A stretch of 57,098 nt of DNA from an uncultured Ruminococcus sp. (lineage in GTDB: Bacteria; Bacillota; Clostridia; Oscillospirales; Ruminococcaceae), in assembly GCA_910579835.1 (NCBI GenBank), contig CAJTWQ010000006.1:1-57098 (forward strand), in the 5' to 3' direction. Below the pieces are notes generated by a model. The model ran no database searches, was not told where the DNA came from, and was given only the letters and a program-made list of their open reading frames with translations. Shown here piece after piece: positions 27,502-37,691 of the stretch (position 1 is its first letter; the number at the start of each line of letters is the position of its first letter). A program made the position numbers and the translations under genes.

Positions 27502-28872
27502 ATGCAGAATAATACTGCGTACATGACAGAAGGTCCGCTGCTGAAAAAAATACTGATGTATACCTTTCCAATAATCCTCACAGGAATTCTTCAGTTGCTG
27601 TTCAACGCAGCCGATCTTGTGGTAGTCGGACGATACTGCGGCCGTCTTTCCATCGGAGCTGTAGGTGCTACGGGAGCTATTATCAATCTTATCACAAATC
27701 TTTTTATCGGTCTTTCCGTAGGCGCAGGAGTTACTGTTGCTCACGCTCTCGGAGCAGGACGCAGCGAAGATGTAAGCCGTACCGTTCATACTGCGATTCC
27801 CACTGCTATTGTCAGTGGAATAATCCTGACGGCAGTAGGCGTTTTCGGTTCTGAAACATTCCTTCGGCTTATGGGAACACCTTCCGATGTTATCAAATTA
27901 TCCGCCACATATATGAGAATATATTTCTGCGGCATCACTGCAAGTATGCTGTATAATTTTGGAGCGGCAATTCTAAGAGCCGCCGGGGATACAAAAAGCC
28001 CTCTTTATTTCCTTACGGCTTCTGGAATAGTCAATGTAATTCTTAATCTTATTTTCGTCATTGTTTTTAAGCTTGATGTTGCAGGAGTCGCCATTGCCAC
28101 AACAGTATCACAGATCATGTCAGCAGTACTTATAATACGCGCACTTATGAAAAGAAAGGACGCCTGCCGACTGTCGCTTGGAAAAATGAAATTCCATCGC
28201 AGGCAGTTTGCCAAAATTCTTCAGATAGGCTTTCCCGCTGGTATACAGGGATCGCTGTTCTCTATTTCAAATGTTATTATACAATCCTCTATCAACTCTT
28301 TCGGTTCTATTGCAATTTCAGGAAATTCCGCTGCCGGAAACATTGAGGGCTTCGTATATATGTCCATGAATTCCTACAGCCAAACTTCTGTAAACTTTAC
28401 AGGACAAAATCACGGCGCCGGAAAGCTCGGCCGTATAAAAAAGATCATGATTATATGTCTTGTTTCTGTTTTCTGCACGGGATTTTTAATGGGAGGGCTG
28501 GCAAGACTGTTTGGAGAGCCGCTTCTGTCAATTTACATTCCCGGAGATAAGGAAGCAATCAGCTACGGACTTATAAGAATGACATATATATGCATTCCCT
28601 ATTTTCTTTGCGGACTTATGGATGTAACCACTGGACTAATTCGGGGAATAGGATATTCCATTCTCCCGATGATTATTACCATTGCCGGAGTCTGCGGAAT
28701 GAGAATCATCTGGATATATACAATTTTCCGTATTCCAAAGTATCATACCCTACAGAATCTCTATCTTTCCTATACGATTTCCTGGTCACTGACATTTATT
28801 ACAGAACTGATTGTTTTCCTTGCCCTTCTCAGAAGAATGTGCCGACGTGACGCAAGTCCCGATTCACTCTGA
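27502..28872 (+). CDS. MATE-family efflux transporter
   Basis: 456 aa, twelve hydrophobic segments in two homologous halves, with GPLLKKILMYTFPIILTGILQ at the start typical of the DinF/NorM-like branch of Clostridia. It exports drugs or metabolites using Na+ or H+. The ATG at 27502 was chosen because the longer frame (27412) would read through the plsY terminator. Confidence 0.9.
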   Translation: MQNNTAYMTEGPLLKKILMYTFPIILTGILQLLFNAADLVVVGRYCGRLSIGAVGATGAIINLITNLFIGLSVGAGVTVAHALGAGRSEDVSRTVHTAIPTAIVSGIILTAVGVFGSETFLRLMGTPSDVIKLSATYMRIYFCGITASMLYNFGAAILRAAGDTKSPLYFLTASGIVNVILNLIFVIVFKLDVAGVAIATTVSQIMSAVLIIRALMKRKDACRLSLGKMKFHRRQFAKILQIGFPAGIQGSLFSISNVIIQSSINSFGSIAISGNSAAGNIEGFVYMSMNSYSQTSVNFTGQNHGAGKLGRIKKIMIICLVSVFCTGFLMGGLARLFGEPLLSIYIPGDKEAISYGLIRMTYICIPYFLCGLMDVTTGLIRGIGYSILPMIITIAGVCGMRIIWIYTIFRIPKYHTLQNLYLSYTISWSLTFITELIVFLALLRRMCRRDASPDSL

Positions 28873-29091
28873 ATAAACGGCCGCTGCCGGAAGATACAGG
28901 GAATTCACGCTTTCGCTCACTACGTTCATTATTTTTTCTGCGGCACTTAGGCTATGTCCGTACACGATTTTATTATGCCCTATCCGGTAATTTATGCTTC
29001 ACCATTTTCCTTTGCATTGAATATAATATATCAACAAGCTCTTATACTAAACGCTATTGCAAATCAAGCATATATGTAAGGTGGGGTAAAA

Positions 29092-29445
29092 ATGGATATA
29101 GCTATTATCATTTCTGCTGCTGTATTGACTGTAATTGCCGGGATAGAATTCGGATGTCTTTTCTGCTGCTCCAAGCTGAGAATGAAGGCCGTCCCTGTCA
29201 TTGCCGTAATGCCTGTATTACCAGCGGACGATCAGCTTGAACATAAGCTGGAATATATGGAAAACGTCCTGACGAGGAAAGCCCATGAAATCGAAGGACT
29301 GCTGCTTGTATCAATAGATGCGGAATCCAGTCAGCTCAAAATGTGCCGTGATTTCTGCAATGCGCTTCCTACGGCGGAACTGACCGATATCCGTGAACTT
29401 GAAAAAAAATTACCCGAAATGTTTGCAATTCAGCAGAAAATATAG
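29092..29445 (+). CDS. Small membrane-anchored protein of unknown function
   Basis: 117 aa. One N-terminal helix (IAIIISAAVLTVIAGIEFG, residues 3-21) with three Cys just after it, then a soluble alpha/beta part of about 85 residues. AAGGTGGGG precedes the ATG. Forty-two bp before recD2 and probably co-transcribed. The 219 bp upstream hold no feature I can support. No family recognised. Confidence 0.55.
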   Translation: MDIAIIISAAVLTVIAGIEFGCLFCCSKLRMKAVPVIAVMPVLPADDQLEHKLEYMENVLTRKAHEIEGLLLVSIDAESSQLKMCRDFCNALPTAELTDIRELEKKLPEMFAIQQKI

Positions 29446-29487
29446 TATAATAATAAATAAGCGAAAAAACAAGAAAGGAGGATAAAT

Positions 29488-31719
29488 ATGGACGAAAAAC
29501 CGCTTCACATTGAGGGGACGGTTGAAAGTATCCTTTTCAGAAACGAGTTTAACGGTTATGCAGTAGTCGATATTGACTCCGGCGGTGAACTTATAACAGC
29601 CGTCGGTGATCTCGGAGACGTAGAGGAGGGCGAAGGTCTTATCCTTGAAGGTCAGTATATCAGCCACAAGAAATTCGGAACTCAGTTCAAAGCAGAGTAC
29701 TGTGAAAGAAAGCTTCCTGACACTGTTGTAAATATCGAAAAGTACCTTGCATCCGGAGCCGTTAAGGGTATCGGACCCGGACTGGCAAAAAAAATTGTCA
29801 GTGTTTTCGGAGCTCAAACTCTGGATATTATGGAAAATCAGCCTCATAGACTATCGGAGATAAAAGGGATTTCCAAAGCAAAATGTGAAGAGATCGCCGC
29901 CGAAACAAAAAAGCTTTTTTCCCTGCGCTGTATAATGACTTTCCTGCAGAAATATGATGTAAAATCACAGTATGCAATGAACGCCTACCGTAAATTCGGA
30001 ACAGATGCCATTGAGCTTATGAAACTGAATCCATATCTGCTGTGCGGCGATTCCATTGAACTGGAATTTGAAAAGGCCGATAATATCGCTTTTGACCTTA
30101 ACATAGATAAGAATTCCGAAAAACGTATTATCGCTGGAGCGCAGTATATCCTAAAGGCAAATTCATCAATCGGTCATACCTGCCTTCCCCTTGAAATTCT
30201 TTGCTCCAAAGCGGTCAGAGTTCTAAGCGTCAGTGAATCTGATTTCTACACCGCATACAACAGCGCCCTTGACGATCGGGAGCTTTTTGAATACTGGAAA
30301 AACAGCCGCGAATACGTTTATCTCCCTGATTACTATTATGCCGAACAGTTTATTGCAGACAGAATAAATATACTTAAGGATTTCACCTCTCCAGAAGATT
30401 TTGACTTTGAAATTCTTATCAACATTGAGGAAGAAGAACACCATATAAAATATGAAACTATCCAGAGACAGGCTATAACATCCGCCGTTTCACGGGGGCT
30501 TATGATACTTACCGGAGGTCCCGGAACAGGAAAAACCACAGCACTTAACGCCATAATTTCAATTTTTGAAAAACAGGGACGAAAAGTTCTTCTTGCTGCT
30601 CCAACCGGACGGGCTGCCAAAAGAATGTCAGACCTTACAGGCAAAGAAGCAAAAACTATTCATCGGCTTTTAGAAGTCATATACAATATCGGAGGAAAGC
30701 TGACCTTTGCACACAATGAAAACAATCCGCTTGAATGTGACGTTATTGTTATTGATGAAATGTCAATGGTTGATGTGCTTCTCTTTGAAAAGCTTCTTCG
30801 TGCACTCAGGCTTGGATGCCGGATAATTATGGTCGGAGACAGCGATCAGCTTCCTTCCGTCGGTGCCGGCAATCTGCTGAAGGATCTTATAGACTGCGGT
30901 ATTGTCCCGGTAGTTGCCCTTAAAGAGATATTCAGACAGGCGCGTCAAAGCTGCATAATCACCAATGCACACAAAATTGTTTCCGGCGAATATCCGGATC
31001 TAACCCAGAAAAACAATGATTTTTTCTTTTTCAAACGCAGTGATTACGGGAAATCAGCGGAACTTCTGGCAGATCTGGCGGAAAAAAGACTTCCCAGGGC
31101 TTATAATATCAATCCTGTCGACGACATACAGATCCTCTGTCCTTCCAGAAAAGGAACTCTCGGCACAGTAGAGCTGAATAAACTGCTGCAGGAAAAACTG
31201 AATCCACCGTCACGGAAAAAAACGGAACATAAAGGTCATATTTACATATTCCGTGAGGGCGATAAGGTAATGCAGACAAAAAACAATTACGATATTGTCT
31301 GGCGAAAGAGAGACGAACAGGGCACCGGCATATTCAACGGCGACATCGGACGTATTGTCAGCATCAATAACCTGGACAAGCTTGCCGTAATTGATTTTGA
31401 CGGACGAAACGCCGTATTTACTTTCGATCAGCTTCCTCAGATTGAGCTGGCATATGCTATCACTGTACATAAAAGCCAAGGGTGCGAATTTGAAATAGTT
31501 ATTATTCCGCTTATGGACGGTTTCAGCAAGCTGTCTTACCGAAGTCTCCTCTATACTGCTGTTACAAGAGCAAAAAAGATGCTTATAATCATAGGTCAGG
31601 AGGAAGAAATTCAGAAAATGGTCGATAATAACCGAAGCGCAAGGCGGTATACCTGCCTGAAAAATATGCTTAAAAATAATAATTCCGGCAAAAACGACGG
31701 TATTTTTTCAGAAATATAA
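29488..31719 (+). CDS. recD2: RecD2-type 5'-3' DNA helicase
   Basis: 743 aa. N-terminal OB-like part, helix-hairpin-helix GIGPGLAKKIV, Walker A GGPGTGKTTAL (about residue 343), DEMSMVD, and the superfamily-1B motif VHKSQGCEFE near the end. RecD2 acts in DNA repair outside RecBCD. AAAGGAGG before the ATG. Full length. Confidence 0.95.
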   Translation: MDEKPLHIEGTVESILFRNEFNGYAVVDIDSGGELITAVGDLGDVEEGEGLILEGQYISHKKFGTQFKAEYCERKLPDTVVNIEKYLASGAVKGIGPGLAKKIVSVFGAQTLDIMENQPHRLSEIKGISKAKCEEIAAETKKLFSLRCIMTFLQKYDVKSQYAMNAYRKFGTDAIELMKLNPYLLCGDSIELEFEKADNIAFDLNIDKNSEKRIIAGAQYILKANSSIGHTCLPLEILCSKAVRVLSVSESDFYTAYNSALDDRELFEYWKNSREYVYLPDYYYAEQFIADRINILKDFTSPEDFDFEILINIEEEEHHIKYETIQRQAITSAVSRGLMILTGGPGTGKTTALNAIISIFEKQGRKVLLAAPTGRAAKRMSDLTGKEAKTIHRLLEVIYNIGGKLTFAHNENNPLECDVIVIDEMSMVDVLLFEKLLRALRLGCRIIMVGDSDQLPSVGAGNLLKDLIDCGIVPVVALKEIFRQARQSCIITNAHKIVSGEYPDLTQKNNDFFFFKRSDYGKSAELLADLAEKRLPRAYNINPVDDIQILCPSRKGTLGTVELNKLLQEKLNPPSRKKTEHKGHIYIFREGDKVMQTKNNYDIVWRKRDEQGTGIFNGDIGRIVSINNLDKLAVIDFDGRNAVFTFDQLPQIELAYAITVHKSQGCEFEIVIIPLMDGFSKLSYRSLLYTAVTRAKKMLIIIGQEEEIQKMVDNNRSARRYTCLKNMLKNNNSGKNDGIFSEI

Positions 31720-31750
31720 TTCCGGAAAGAAAGAGGAAAGGTTAATAAAT

Positions 31751-32770
31751 ATGGCAAATACTGATATTGGAATAGATCTGGGCACATCAAACATCGTTAT
31801 GACAATGGGCAGCAAAGGTGTCGTTCTAAGCGAACCCTCTGTTATTGCCTACAACACCCGAACCGAACGCGTTCTGGCGGTAGGCAGAGAGGCCTACGAA
31901 ATGATTGGCAGAAATCCTGATTATATAGCCGTTGCACGTCCCATAAGCGAAGGCGTCATCTCTGACGACGACCTTACTCACAGCATGATACGCGAATTTA
32001 TCCTTAAAGTTACCGGGCATCAGCTCCTTAAACCCAGAATCATCATTTGCGTCCCCTCCTTCATAACTGATATTGAAAGCCGTGCTGTTGTTGATGCAGC
32101 CAAAAGCGCAGGTTCCCGTCAGGTATATCTTATTCAGGAGCCTATTGCCGCAATGATCGGCGCAGGTGTTAATATTACAAAAGCCAAGGGGCATCTGATC
32201 GTTGACATAGGCGGCGGCACAACGGATGTAGCTATTGTTTCCATGAACGGCATTGTTACCTCACATACCATTAAAACCGCCGGCAATAAAATAGACCGTT
32301 CCATAATCCGATATATGCAGAATAAGTATAAGCTGCTTATAGGCGAAAGAACGGCGGAAAAGGTAAAAATGAAGCTTTGCAACCTCTATGATCCCAATGA
32401 AGAAATGACCTGCCTTGTTAAAGGCAGAAGTCTGCTTAAAGGACTTCCGGCGCAGGTTCTGCTCAGCGAACTGGAACTTTTTGAAGCAATCGAGGATGAT
32501 ACATTTGCAATTATGGAAGCAATAAGAAAGGTACTGGAGGACGCTCCGCCGGAGCTTGTGGGAGATATTTATGACAACGGTCTGCTTATGACTGGAGGCG
32601 GGGCTCTTCTGGGGGGACTGCCGCAGCTCATTAAGCGTACTTTAGGTATTAACTGTAAAATAGCCAAGGATTCCATCAACTGTGTCGCTAAAGGAACAGG
32701 AATGGCTTTCGGACATATGACAACGCTTCTGGATGGATTTGAAACTGCTACGGTCTATAAATACAGATAA
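31751..32770 (+). CDS. mreB: MreB/Mbl-type actin homologue
   Basis: 339 aa. Phosphate loops DLGTSNI and DIGGGTTDVAIVS and the adenosine motif TGGGALLGGLPQLI place it in the MreB family of cell-shape filaments. No mreC/mreD follow, so it is more like a stand-alone Mbl/MreBH paralogue. Starts 31 nt after recD2. Confidence 0.92.
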   Translation: MANTDIGIDLGTSNIVMTMGSKGVVLSEPSVIAYNTRTERVLAVGREAYEMIGRNPDYIAVARPISEGVISDDDLTHSMIREFILKVTGHQLLKPRIIICVPSFITDIESRAVVDAAKSAGSRQVYLIQEPIAAMIGAGVNITKAKGHLIVDIGGGTTDVAIVSMNGIVTSHTIKTAGNKIDRSIIRYMQNKYKLLIGERTAEKVKMKLCNLYDPNEEMTCLVKGRSLLKGLPAQVLLSELELFEAIEDDTFAIMEAIRKVLEDAPPELVGDIYDNGLLMTGGGALLGGLPQLIKRTLGINCKIAKDSINCVAKGTGMAFGHMTTLLDGFETATVYKYR

Positions 32771-32781
32771 TGTTAAATAAG

Positions 32782-32811
32782 CATCGGGCATCCTTAAACG
32801 GATGCCCGATG
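32782..32811. terminator. Convergent-gene hairpin
   Basis: Twelve-bp perfect stem CATCGGGCATCC/GGATGCCCGATG with a 6-nt loop, between convergent mreB and the SPFH gene. T-runs are weak on both sides. Confidence 0.75.
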
Positions 32812-32814
32812 TAC

Positions 32815-34212
32815 TTATTTCACAATATCTGAATCGTTAAACGGATCGCCGCATTCAGCGCAAAATTTCGGAGGATTAAAAGGGTCAGCCGGTTCCCAGC
32901 CGCACTTATCGCAACGATAGAGTGGAGCGCCGACCGGTTTCTGCTTTCCGCATTCAGCGCAGAACTTTCCCTTGTTTACAGCGCCGCATGAACAAGTCCA
33001 TCCGTTTTCAGCAGGTCTTGGTTTGCCGCACTCGGCGCAGAATTTGCCGGTATTTTCAGCGCCGCAGCCGCATTTCCAGCCATTTGAAGGCACAGGCTTG
33101 GGATTTCCGCAGTTATTACAGAACTTTCCGTTATTTGACGTTCCGCAGGAGCAATGCCATGTATTTCCGCTGTTGTGAGCGTTCTGTGAAGCCACTGCCT
33201 GCTGAGCAGCCCCCATAGCGTAAAGATTCTGAGCATTCATTCCGCCGGCCTGTGCAGCCATATTCATGCCGAAAAATCCCATTGCAGCTCCTCCGGAATT
33301 TCCTGCGGCAGTTTTCATTGCTTCTGCCTGAGCCTCTGCCAGAAGCGTCGCAGCATTGCCCGGATCCTTAAGCCACGCCTTATCCTCGTATTCCTGAATC
33401 TTCTTCAGATCACCGTCAGGAATAGTTACGGAATTAATAAATACCCCCATGAGGGTAATTCCTCTTTTTTCCTCCCACCTGGATGCAAGAGCATTGCTCA
33501 GAGCATCTTTTACATATGCATTGCTGCCTGCAAGCTGATCATATCTGATACCCTTAGATGAAATCTCGGAAAAAGCAGGATTAAGAGCATCTACAAATTC
33601 ACTTCTTATCTGCTTGTCAAGGATTTCCCTGTCATATGTATTTGCTACATTTCCGCAGACATTGACATAGAAAAGTACCGGATCTGAAATCCTGAATGTA
33701 TATGTACCGTTGCAGCGAACACTTACGGTAAAACTTCTGCCGATATCCTCATATTTCATTCTGAATCCTACCGATGAAAGCGTACCGAACGTATTATCCA
33801 TGATTTCCTTCATATTGAAGAAATATATTCTTTGATCCTTTGCCGCATCTCCGCCATGCTTTATTCTATCCCACATTTCTTTAAATGTTCCGGCAAGCCC
33901 TTTGCCGAAACTGCTTGAAAAAATACTTGGCGATTCAGAAGAATTATATGTATAAACGCCGGCCTCTGTTGCAATTTCTGTAACCATGCCCTGCTCTACC
34001 ATAATCATAGCCTGACCTTCATTGACAACAATTTTGCTGCCGTCAGAAATCACGTTTTCGTTTCCTTTTTTATTGGATGAATGCTTTCCGGTCTGCCTTT
34101 TAGCTCTCAGAACGAGAGTTCCGGCAGGCATTGAATCGCATGAATAGAATTCGAGCCATTGATCTGCCATTGTCGATGTCGCCGCTGTTAACGCTGCTTT
34201 AAGTATACCCAT
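32815..34212 (-). CDS. SPFH-domain protein with four C-terminal zinc ribbons
   Basis: 465 aa. N-terminal SPFH/band-7 domain like B. subtilis YdjI and the 'virion core protein'-like family, an Ala/Gln/Asn-rich linker (about 300-345), then four zinc ribbons: WHCSCG ... FCNNCG, WKCGCG ... FCAECG, WTCSCG ... FCAECG and YRCDKCG ... FCAECG. No signal peptide. Relatives are recruited to membranes under stress. The last ribbon differs in spacing from the first three, which look like recent duplications. Confidence 0.85.
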   Translation of the reverse strand: MGILKAALTAATSTMADQWLEFYSCDSMPAGTLVLRAKRQTGKHSSNKKGNENVISDGSKIVVNEGQAMIMVEQGMVTEIATEAGVYTYNSSESPSIFSSSFGKGLAGTFKEMWDRIKHGGDAAKDQRIYFFNMKEIMDNTFGTLSSVGFRMKYEDIGRSFTVSVRCNGTYTFRISDPVLFYVNVCGNVANTYDREILDKQIRSEFVDALNPAFSEISSKGIRYDQLAGSNAYVKDALSNALASRWEEKRGITLMGVFINSVTIPDGDLKKIQEYEDKAWLKDPGNAATLLAEAQAEAMKTAAGNSGGAAMGFFGMNMAAQAGGMNAQNLYAMGAAQQAVASQNAHNSGNTWHCSCGTSNNGKFCNNCGNPKPVPSNGWKCGCGAENTGKFCAECGKPRPAENGWTCSCGAVNKGKFCAECGKQKPVGAPLYRCDKCGWEPADPFNPPKFCAECGDPFNDSDIVK

Positions 34213-34261
34213 AAATAAGACTCCTTTCGGGGATCCCCCCAGTCATATAAACCATGTAATC

Positions 34262-34290
34262 ATTATATCATATATTTTCTCAAAAATCAA
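34262..34290 (-). promoter_or_regulatory. Promoter of the SPFH gene
   Basis: TTGATT (34285-34290), 17 bp, TATAAT (34262-34267). Confidence 0.85.
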
Positions 34291-34304
34291 GAAAACATAC
34301 AAAT

Positions 34305-34646
34305 TTATTCCCATTCTTTCCAGACCTCCGGAAAAAAGCCTATTACTGCCTTTTTACCGCTGCGCACAACAGGGGTTTTAATTATCTGCTGATTCTCAAA
34401 GAGCTTTTCCGCTTTATCCTCATCGGTCAGATATTTTATAAGCGTCAGAAGCTCCTTATCCTTGGATTTATCACTGATAAGCTTATCTGCGCCGCTCACT
34501 GCCTGCACCACACTGTTGAATTCTCCGCGGCTCATTCCCTTTTCTTTCATATCAATAAACTGATACTTTATGCCGCGCTCCTTAAACCAACGCTCGGTCT
34601 TTTTAGTGTCAAAACATTTTTTCGTCCCAAAAATCTGTATGCTCAC
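34305..34646 (-). CDS. ArsC/Spx-family protein
   Basis: 113 aa thioredoxin-fold protein. IFGTKKCFDTKKTERW carries one Cys at the active site (not the CxxC of Spx), and TPVVRSGKKAVIGF is the usual cis-Pro region. It could be an arsenate-reductase relative of the YffB type or a Spx-like regulator. Its start overlaps the GH3 stop by four bases (ATGA type). Confidence 0.8.
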   Translation of the reverse strand: MSIQIFGTKKCFDTKKTERWFKERGIKYQFIDMKEKGMSRGEFNSVVQAVSGADKLISDKSKDKELLTLIKYLTDEDKAEKLFENQQIIKTPVVRSGKKAVIGFFPEVWKEWE

Positions 34647-37429
34647 TGCTTATCCTCCTCTGCAACAAATGCAATACTCATATCCTCAGCCGGACGTGAA
34701 AGCTCAAAGGAAACACTGTGCAAATTAAGACCGTTCTGCGCAAAATAAAGCCTTACAGCCGTAAAACGTGAGAATACAGGAGCCTCTGTGGAGCATGATA
34801 CAGGTTCCCCATTCGTCCCTCTCCAGGTCATGGTTCCGGAAGCTGATCCCATAAGGAACAGCGTAAGCGGAATCTGTGCCAGCTCGCTTGCCTCTGATGA
34901 GGCTGTAACTGTAATCTTATACCAACCGGGACGGCTCACATTGAGAGCAAAGCTGTAATTTTTTCCGGCCTCACTTTTTACTCCCGTCAGATCAAGTGTA
35001 AAACTGCCATCAACATCGTACCATTCAACATCGGAATCATTAACAGAAGCATCCGACTCACGACCGATGATCTCAACCTCTGTTTCTTCCCCCATAATCC
35101 GCTTCATTGTATTGGTTTTAATTATAAATGACAGTATATTGCGTGCGCTGCGCTGAAGCTCACCTATTGTAAGAAATCCATTTTCCAGTGATTCCAAAAT
35201 ATTATCGTCATTATCACTGCCGGATGCACAAACCATGTACAGATCATTCTGAGCGCGCACCATAGCTGCCAGATTATTCCGTGACGGCTCTTTTCCTCTT
35301 TCATTGACATTAGCCCACCAATCTGTCATGGTAATTCCTTTAAATCCCCATTCTTCACGAAGAATCATTGTATTAAGATCAAAGTTTCCGGCTGTCCATA
35401 ATCCGTTTACAGAGCCGTATGTGGTCATGATTGAATCGGCCTTTCCGTCACGGACAGCTATTTCAAAGCCTTTAAGATAAATCTCTCTCAAGGCTCTCTC
35501 AGAAACAACTGAATCAATAAAATGACGATTAGTCTCCTGATTATTAGCACAGAAATGTTTTAAAGTGCCTGTAACGCCTGAGGAATGAAGCCCTTTGATT
35601 TCCGAAGCCGCCATTGTTCCAGTCAGGAACGGATCCTCTGAAAAGTACTCAAAGTTTCGCCCGTTCAAAGGATGACGATGTATGTTCATACCCGGTCCCA
35701 AAAGACACTCCACTTTATTTGCAGTCATCTCAAGACCCATAAATTCAAACAGTTCCTGTATAAGCTCTTTGTTAAACGTTGAAGCTATCATAGTTCCGTT
35801 AGGAATGCTGAAAGCCTTTGCTCCGCAGTCAAGACGCATTCCGGACGGACCGTCGGCACAGCAGCCTGACGGAATACCAAAGGCGGTAAGCACATCGGAA
35901 ACACCGCCAAAAGCAGAAGCCGTACCTGCCGTAACCCTCGGACTTCCCATACCCTCGCCTCTTACTATGCATGAAAGCTCCTTATCGGAAAGCTGAGCGA
36001 TAAATTCGTTCATATTGTTCTTTTTCGCAGCCACATCAGCAAGCCTGATTCCCTTATCGCCAGTATATGGAATTTCCTTCGGGAGTCTATACATACGTCG
36101 CTGTTCCTCATCCACAGTATTTAAAGGAACATCCTCATATTCCGGAACAAGACCGCTTTCCTTCATTTCGGCGCGCGTCCGTTTAAACGGCGTTACCGGA
36201 GCCATTGCCTGAACACAGCGTTTCACCACAACTCCTCTTTCCTGCTCAATAGTTACAGCCATCGATGCGCTTCTCACATCAGAACCTACATAAAAATTAT
36301 ATTCTCCGCTTTCAAGCACCCAGCACGATCTGCTTCCGGAAGCACCTGAATCATCGTATGAAGCAAAATCTGCAATACTCACCGCAACATCAAGTTCCTG
36401 AGTTTCCCCCGGCTGAAGAAGCTTGGTTTTGCCGTAGCCACAAAGAATTCTTGACGGCTTGCCCAGATTTCCCTGAGGAGCTTCGCAGTACACCTGAACA
36501 ACTTCTTTTCCGCTGAACTCACCAATATTTTTCACAGCGCAGGTAATGGTGATCTCCACTCCGTTACCCGTTGTGTGTATTGGGGTTATCTCAAAGGAAG
36601 TGTACGAAAGTCCGAATCCGAATGGATAACGAACTTTTTCGGGAGCAAATGTTTCAAACCAACGGTATCCAACATATATATCTTCGCAGTAAATATTAAA
36701 ACTTTTGCCGCCAAAACATGTATTAGACGGATAATCAGACACATTGTATGCAATTGTATCTGGAAGTTTTCCGGAAGGACTTATTTTTCCCGTGAGAACG
36801 GCGGCTGTTCCCGTTCCGCCAGTCATACCGCCCTGCCATATGTATAAAACAGAATCAGGACAACAGGAATCAACAAACGACATATCTATAAGTCCGCCGA
36901 CATTCAGAAGAACAATAACTTTCTTAAAGTGCCTGCGGACTTTTTTCAGCATATCAAGCTCTATTTCCGTCAACAGAAAAGAGCCCTCCTCCAGGCACGC
37001 ATCCATTTCCTCACCGGCCGTTCTGCCTATAATAACAATAGCTGTTGTTCCTTTCTCTGCAGCACGGCTAACGATTTTATCATCCAAAGGCATTTCCTTC
37101 TGAGACCAAGGCTCTTCGCCCCAGCCTTTTCCGAGATCAAAAGGATTTTCCTGATCCCATTGGCGATATACATTAAGAAGCTCCGTATTGAGTTTTATAC
37201 CGGACTCAATAAGTCCGTCAATGATTCCTGTAACTTTGGAAACATTTACCATTCCGCCTGAACCGGTTCCACTTTTGTAATAATGAAGCTGAATACGTCC
37301 GAAAACCGAAACAACCTCATCTTTCGGAAGAGGAAGAGCGTGGTTATCATTTTTCAGCATTACAATACCTTCAGAAACAGTTTCAGAAGCCTTTTCAAGA
37401 TATTTTTCCCAATCAAGTGTTTTTTTCAT
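34643..37429 (-). CDS. GH3 beta-glucosidase with reversed domain order
   Basis: 928 aa from the ATG at 37429 (TCCTC complement GAGGA 6 nt upstream; a GTG at 37447 is less likely). The GH3 C-terminal alpha/beta sandwich comes first (about residues 30-270, ending YPFGFGLSYTSFEI), then a fibronectin-like domain, and only then the TIM barrel (about 480-760) with CADGPSGMR, KHFCANNQE and nucleophile Asp near residue 703 in TMTDWW. This swapped order is known in Ruminococcus albus and Butyrivibrio enzymes. No signal peptide, so it probably hydrolyses cellobiose or other oligosaccharides inside the cell. A further beta-rich domain ends it. Confidence 0.92.
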   Translation of the reverse strand: MKKTLDWEKYLEKASETVSEGIVMLKNDNHALPLPKDEVVSVFGRIQLHYYKSGTGSGGMVNVSKVTGIIDGLIESGIKLNTELLNVYRQWDQENPFDLGKGWGEEPWSQKEMPLDDKIVSRAAEKGTTAIVIIGRTAGEEMDACLEEGSFLLTEIELDMLKKVRRHFKKVIVLLNVGGLIDMSFVDSCCPDSVLYIWQGGMTGGTGTAAVLTGKISPSGKLPDTIAYNVSDYPSNTCFGGKSFNIYCEDIYVGYRWFETFAPEKVRYPFGFGLSYTSFEITPIHTTGNGVEITITCAVKNIGEFSGKEVVQVYCEAPQGNLGKPSRILCGYGKTKLLQPGETQELDVAVSIADFASYDDSGASGSRSCWVLESGEYNFYVGSDVRSASMAVTIEQERGVVVKRCVQAMAPVTPFKRTRAEMKESGLVPEYEDVPLNTVDEEQRRMYRLPKEIPYTGDKGIRLADVAAKKNNMNEFIAQLSDKELSCIVRGEGMGSPRVTAGTASAFGGVSDVLTAFGIPSGCCADGPSGMRLDCGAKAFSIPNGTMIASTFNKELIQELFEFMGLEMTANKVECLLGPGMNIHRHPLNGRNFEYFSEDPFLTGTMAASEIKGLHSSGVTGTLKHFCANNQETNRHFIDSVVSERALREIYLKGFEIAVRDGKADSIMTTYGSVNGLWTAGNFDLNTMILREEWGFKGITMTDWWANVNERGKEPSRNNLAAMVRAQNDLYMVCASGSDNDDNILESLENGFLTIGELQRSARNILSFIIKTNTMKRIMGEETEVEIIGRESDASVNDSDVEWYDVDGSFTLDLTGVKSEAGKNYSFALNVSRPGWYKITVTASSEASELAQIPLTLFLMGSASGTMTWRGTNGEPVSCSTEAPVFSRFTAVRLYFAQNGLNLHSVSFELSRPAEDMSIAFVAEEDKQ

Positions 37430-37463
37430 CTGACATCCTCTTTTCACTATAAATAATAATTAC

Positions 37464-37492
37464 ATTATATCAAAAATTTACTGAAATTTCAA
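37464..37492 (-). promoter_or_regulatory. Promoter of the GH3 operon
   Basis: TTGAAA (37487-37492), 17 bp, TATAAT (37464-37469). Confidence 0.85.
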
Positions 37493-37581
37493 GTCTTTTG
37501 ATCAATTTTCCTAATTTCTTCACAAATCAGACTTTTGTTAAAAATCAAAATCATTCGTTTTTTGAGTGAATGCAATCCATA

Positions 37582-37614
37582 AAAAAACCTGTCCTTAAAA
37601 AAGGTCAGGTTTTT
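37582..37614 (-). terminator. Terminator of the cohesin-like gene
   Basis: Stem AAAACCTG-CCTT/AAGG-CAGGTTTT with one mismatch, A/T runs on both sides, 78 bp after the stop at 37692. Confidence 0.75.
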
Positions 37615-37691
37615 CGGAATAAAACAGAGATCCTCCGCTTTTTTATTCAAAAGTACTTAAAATCACCAACTGCTACGCGGATAACAAAAAA

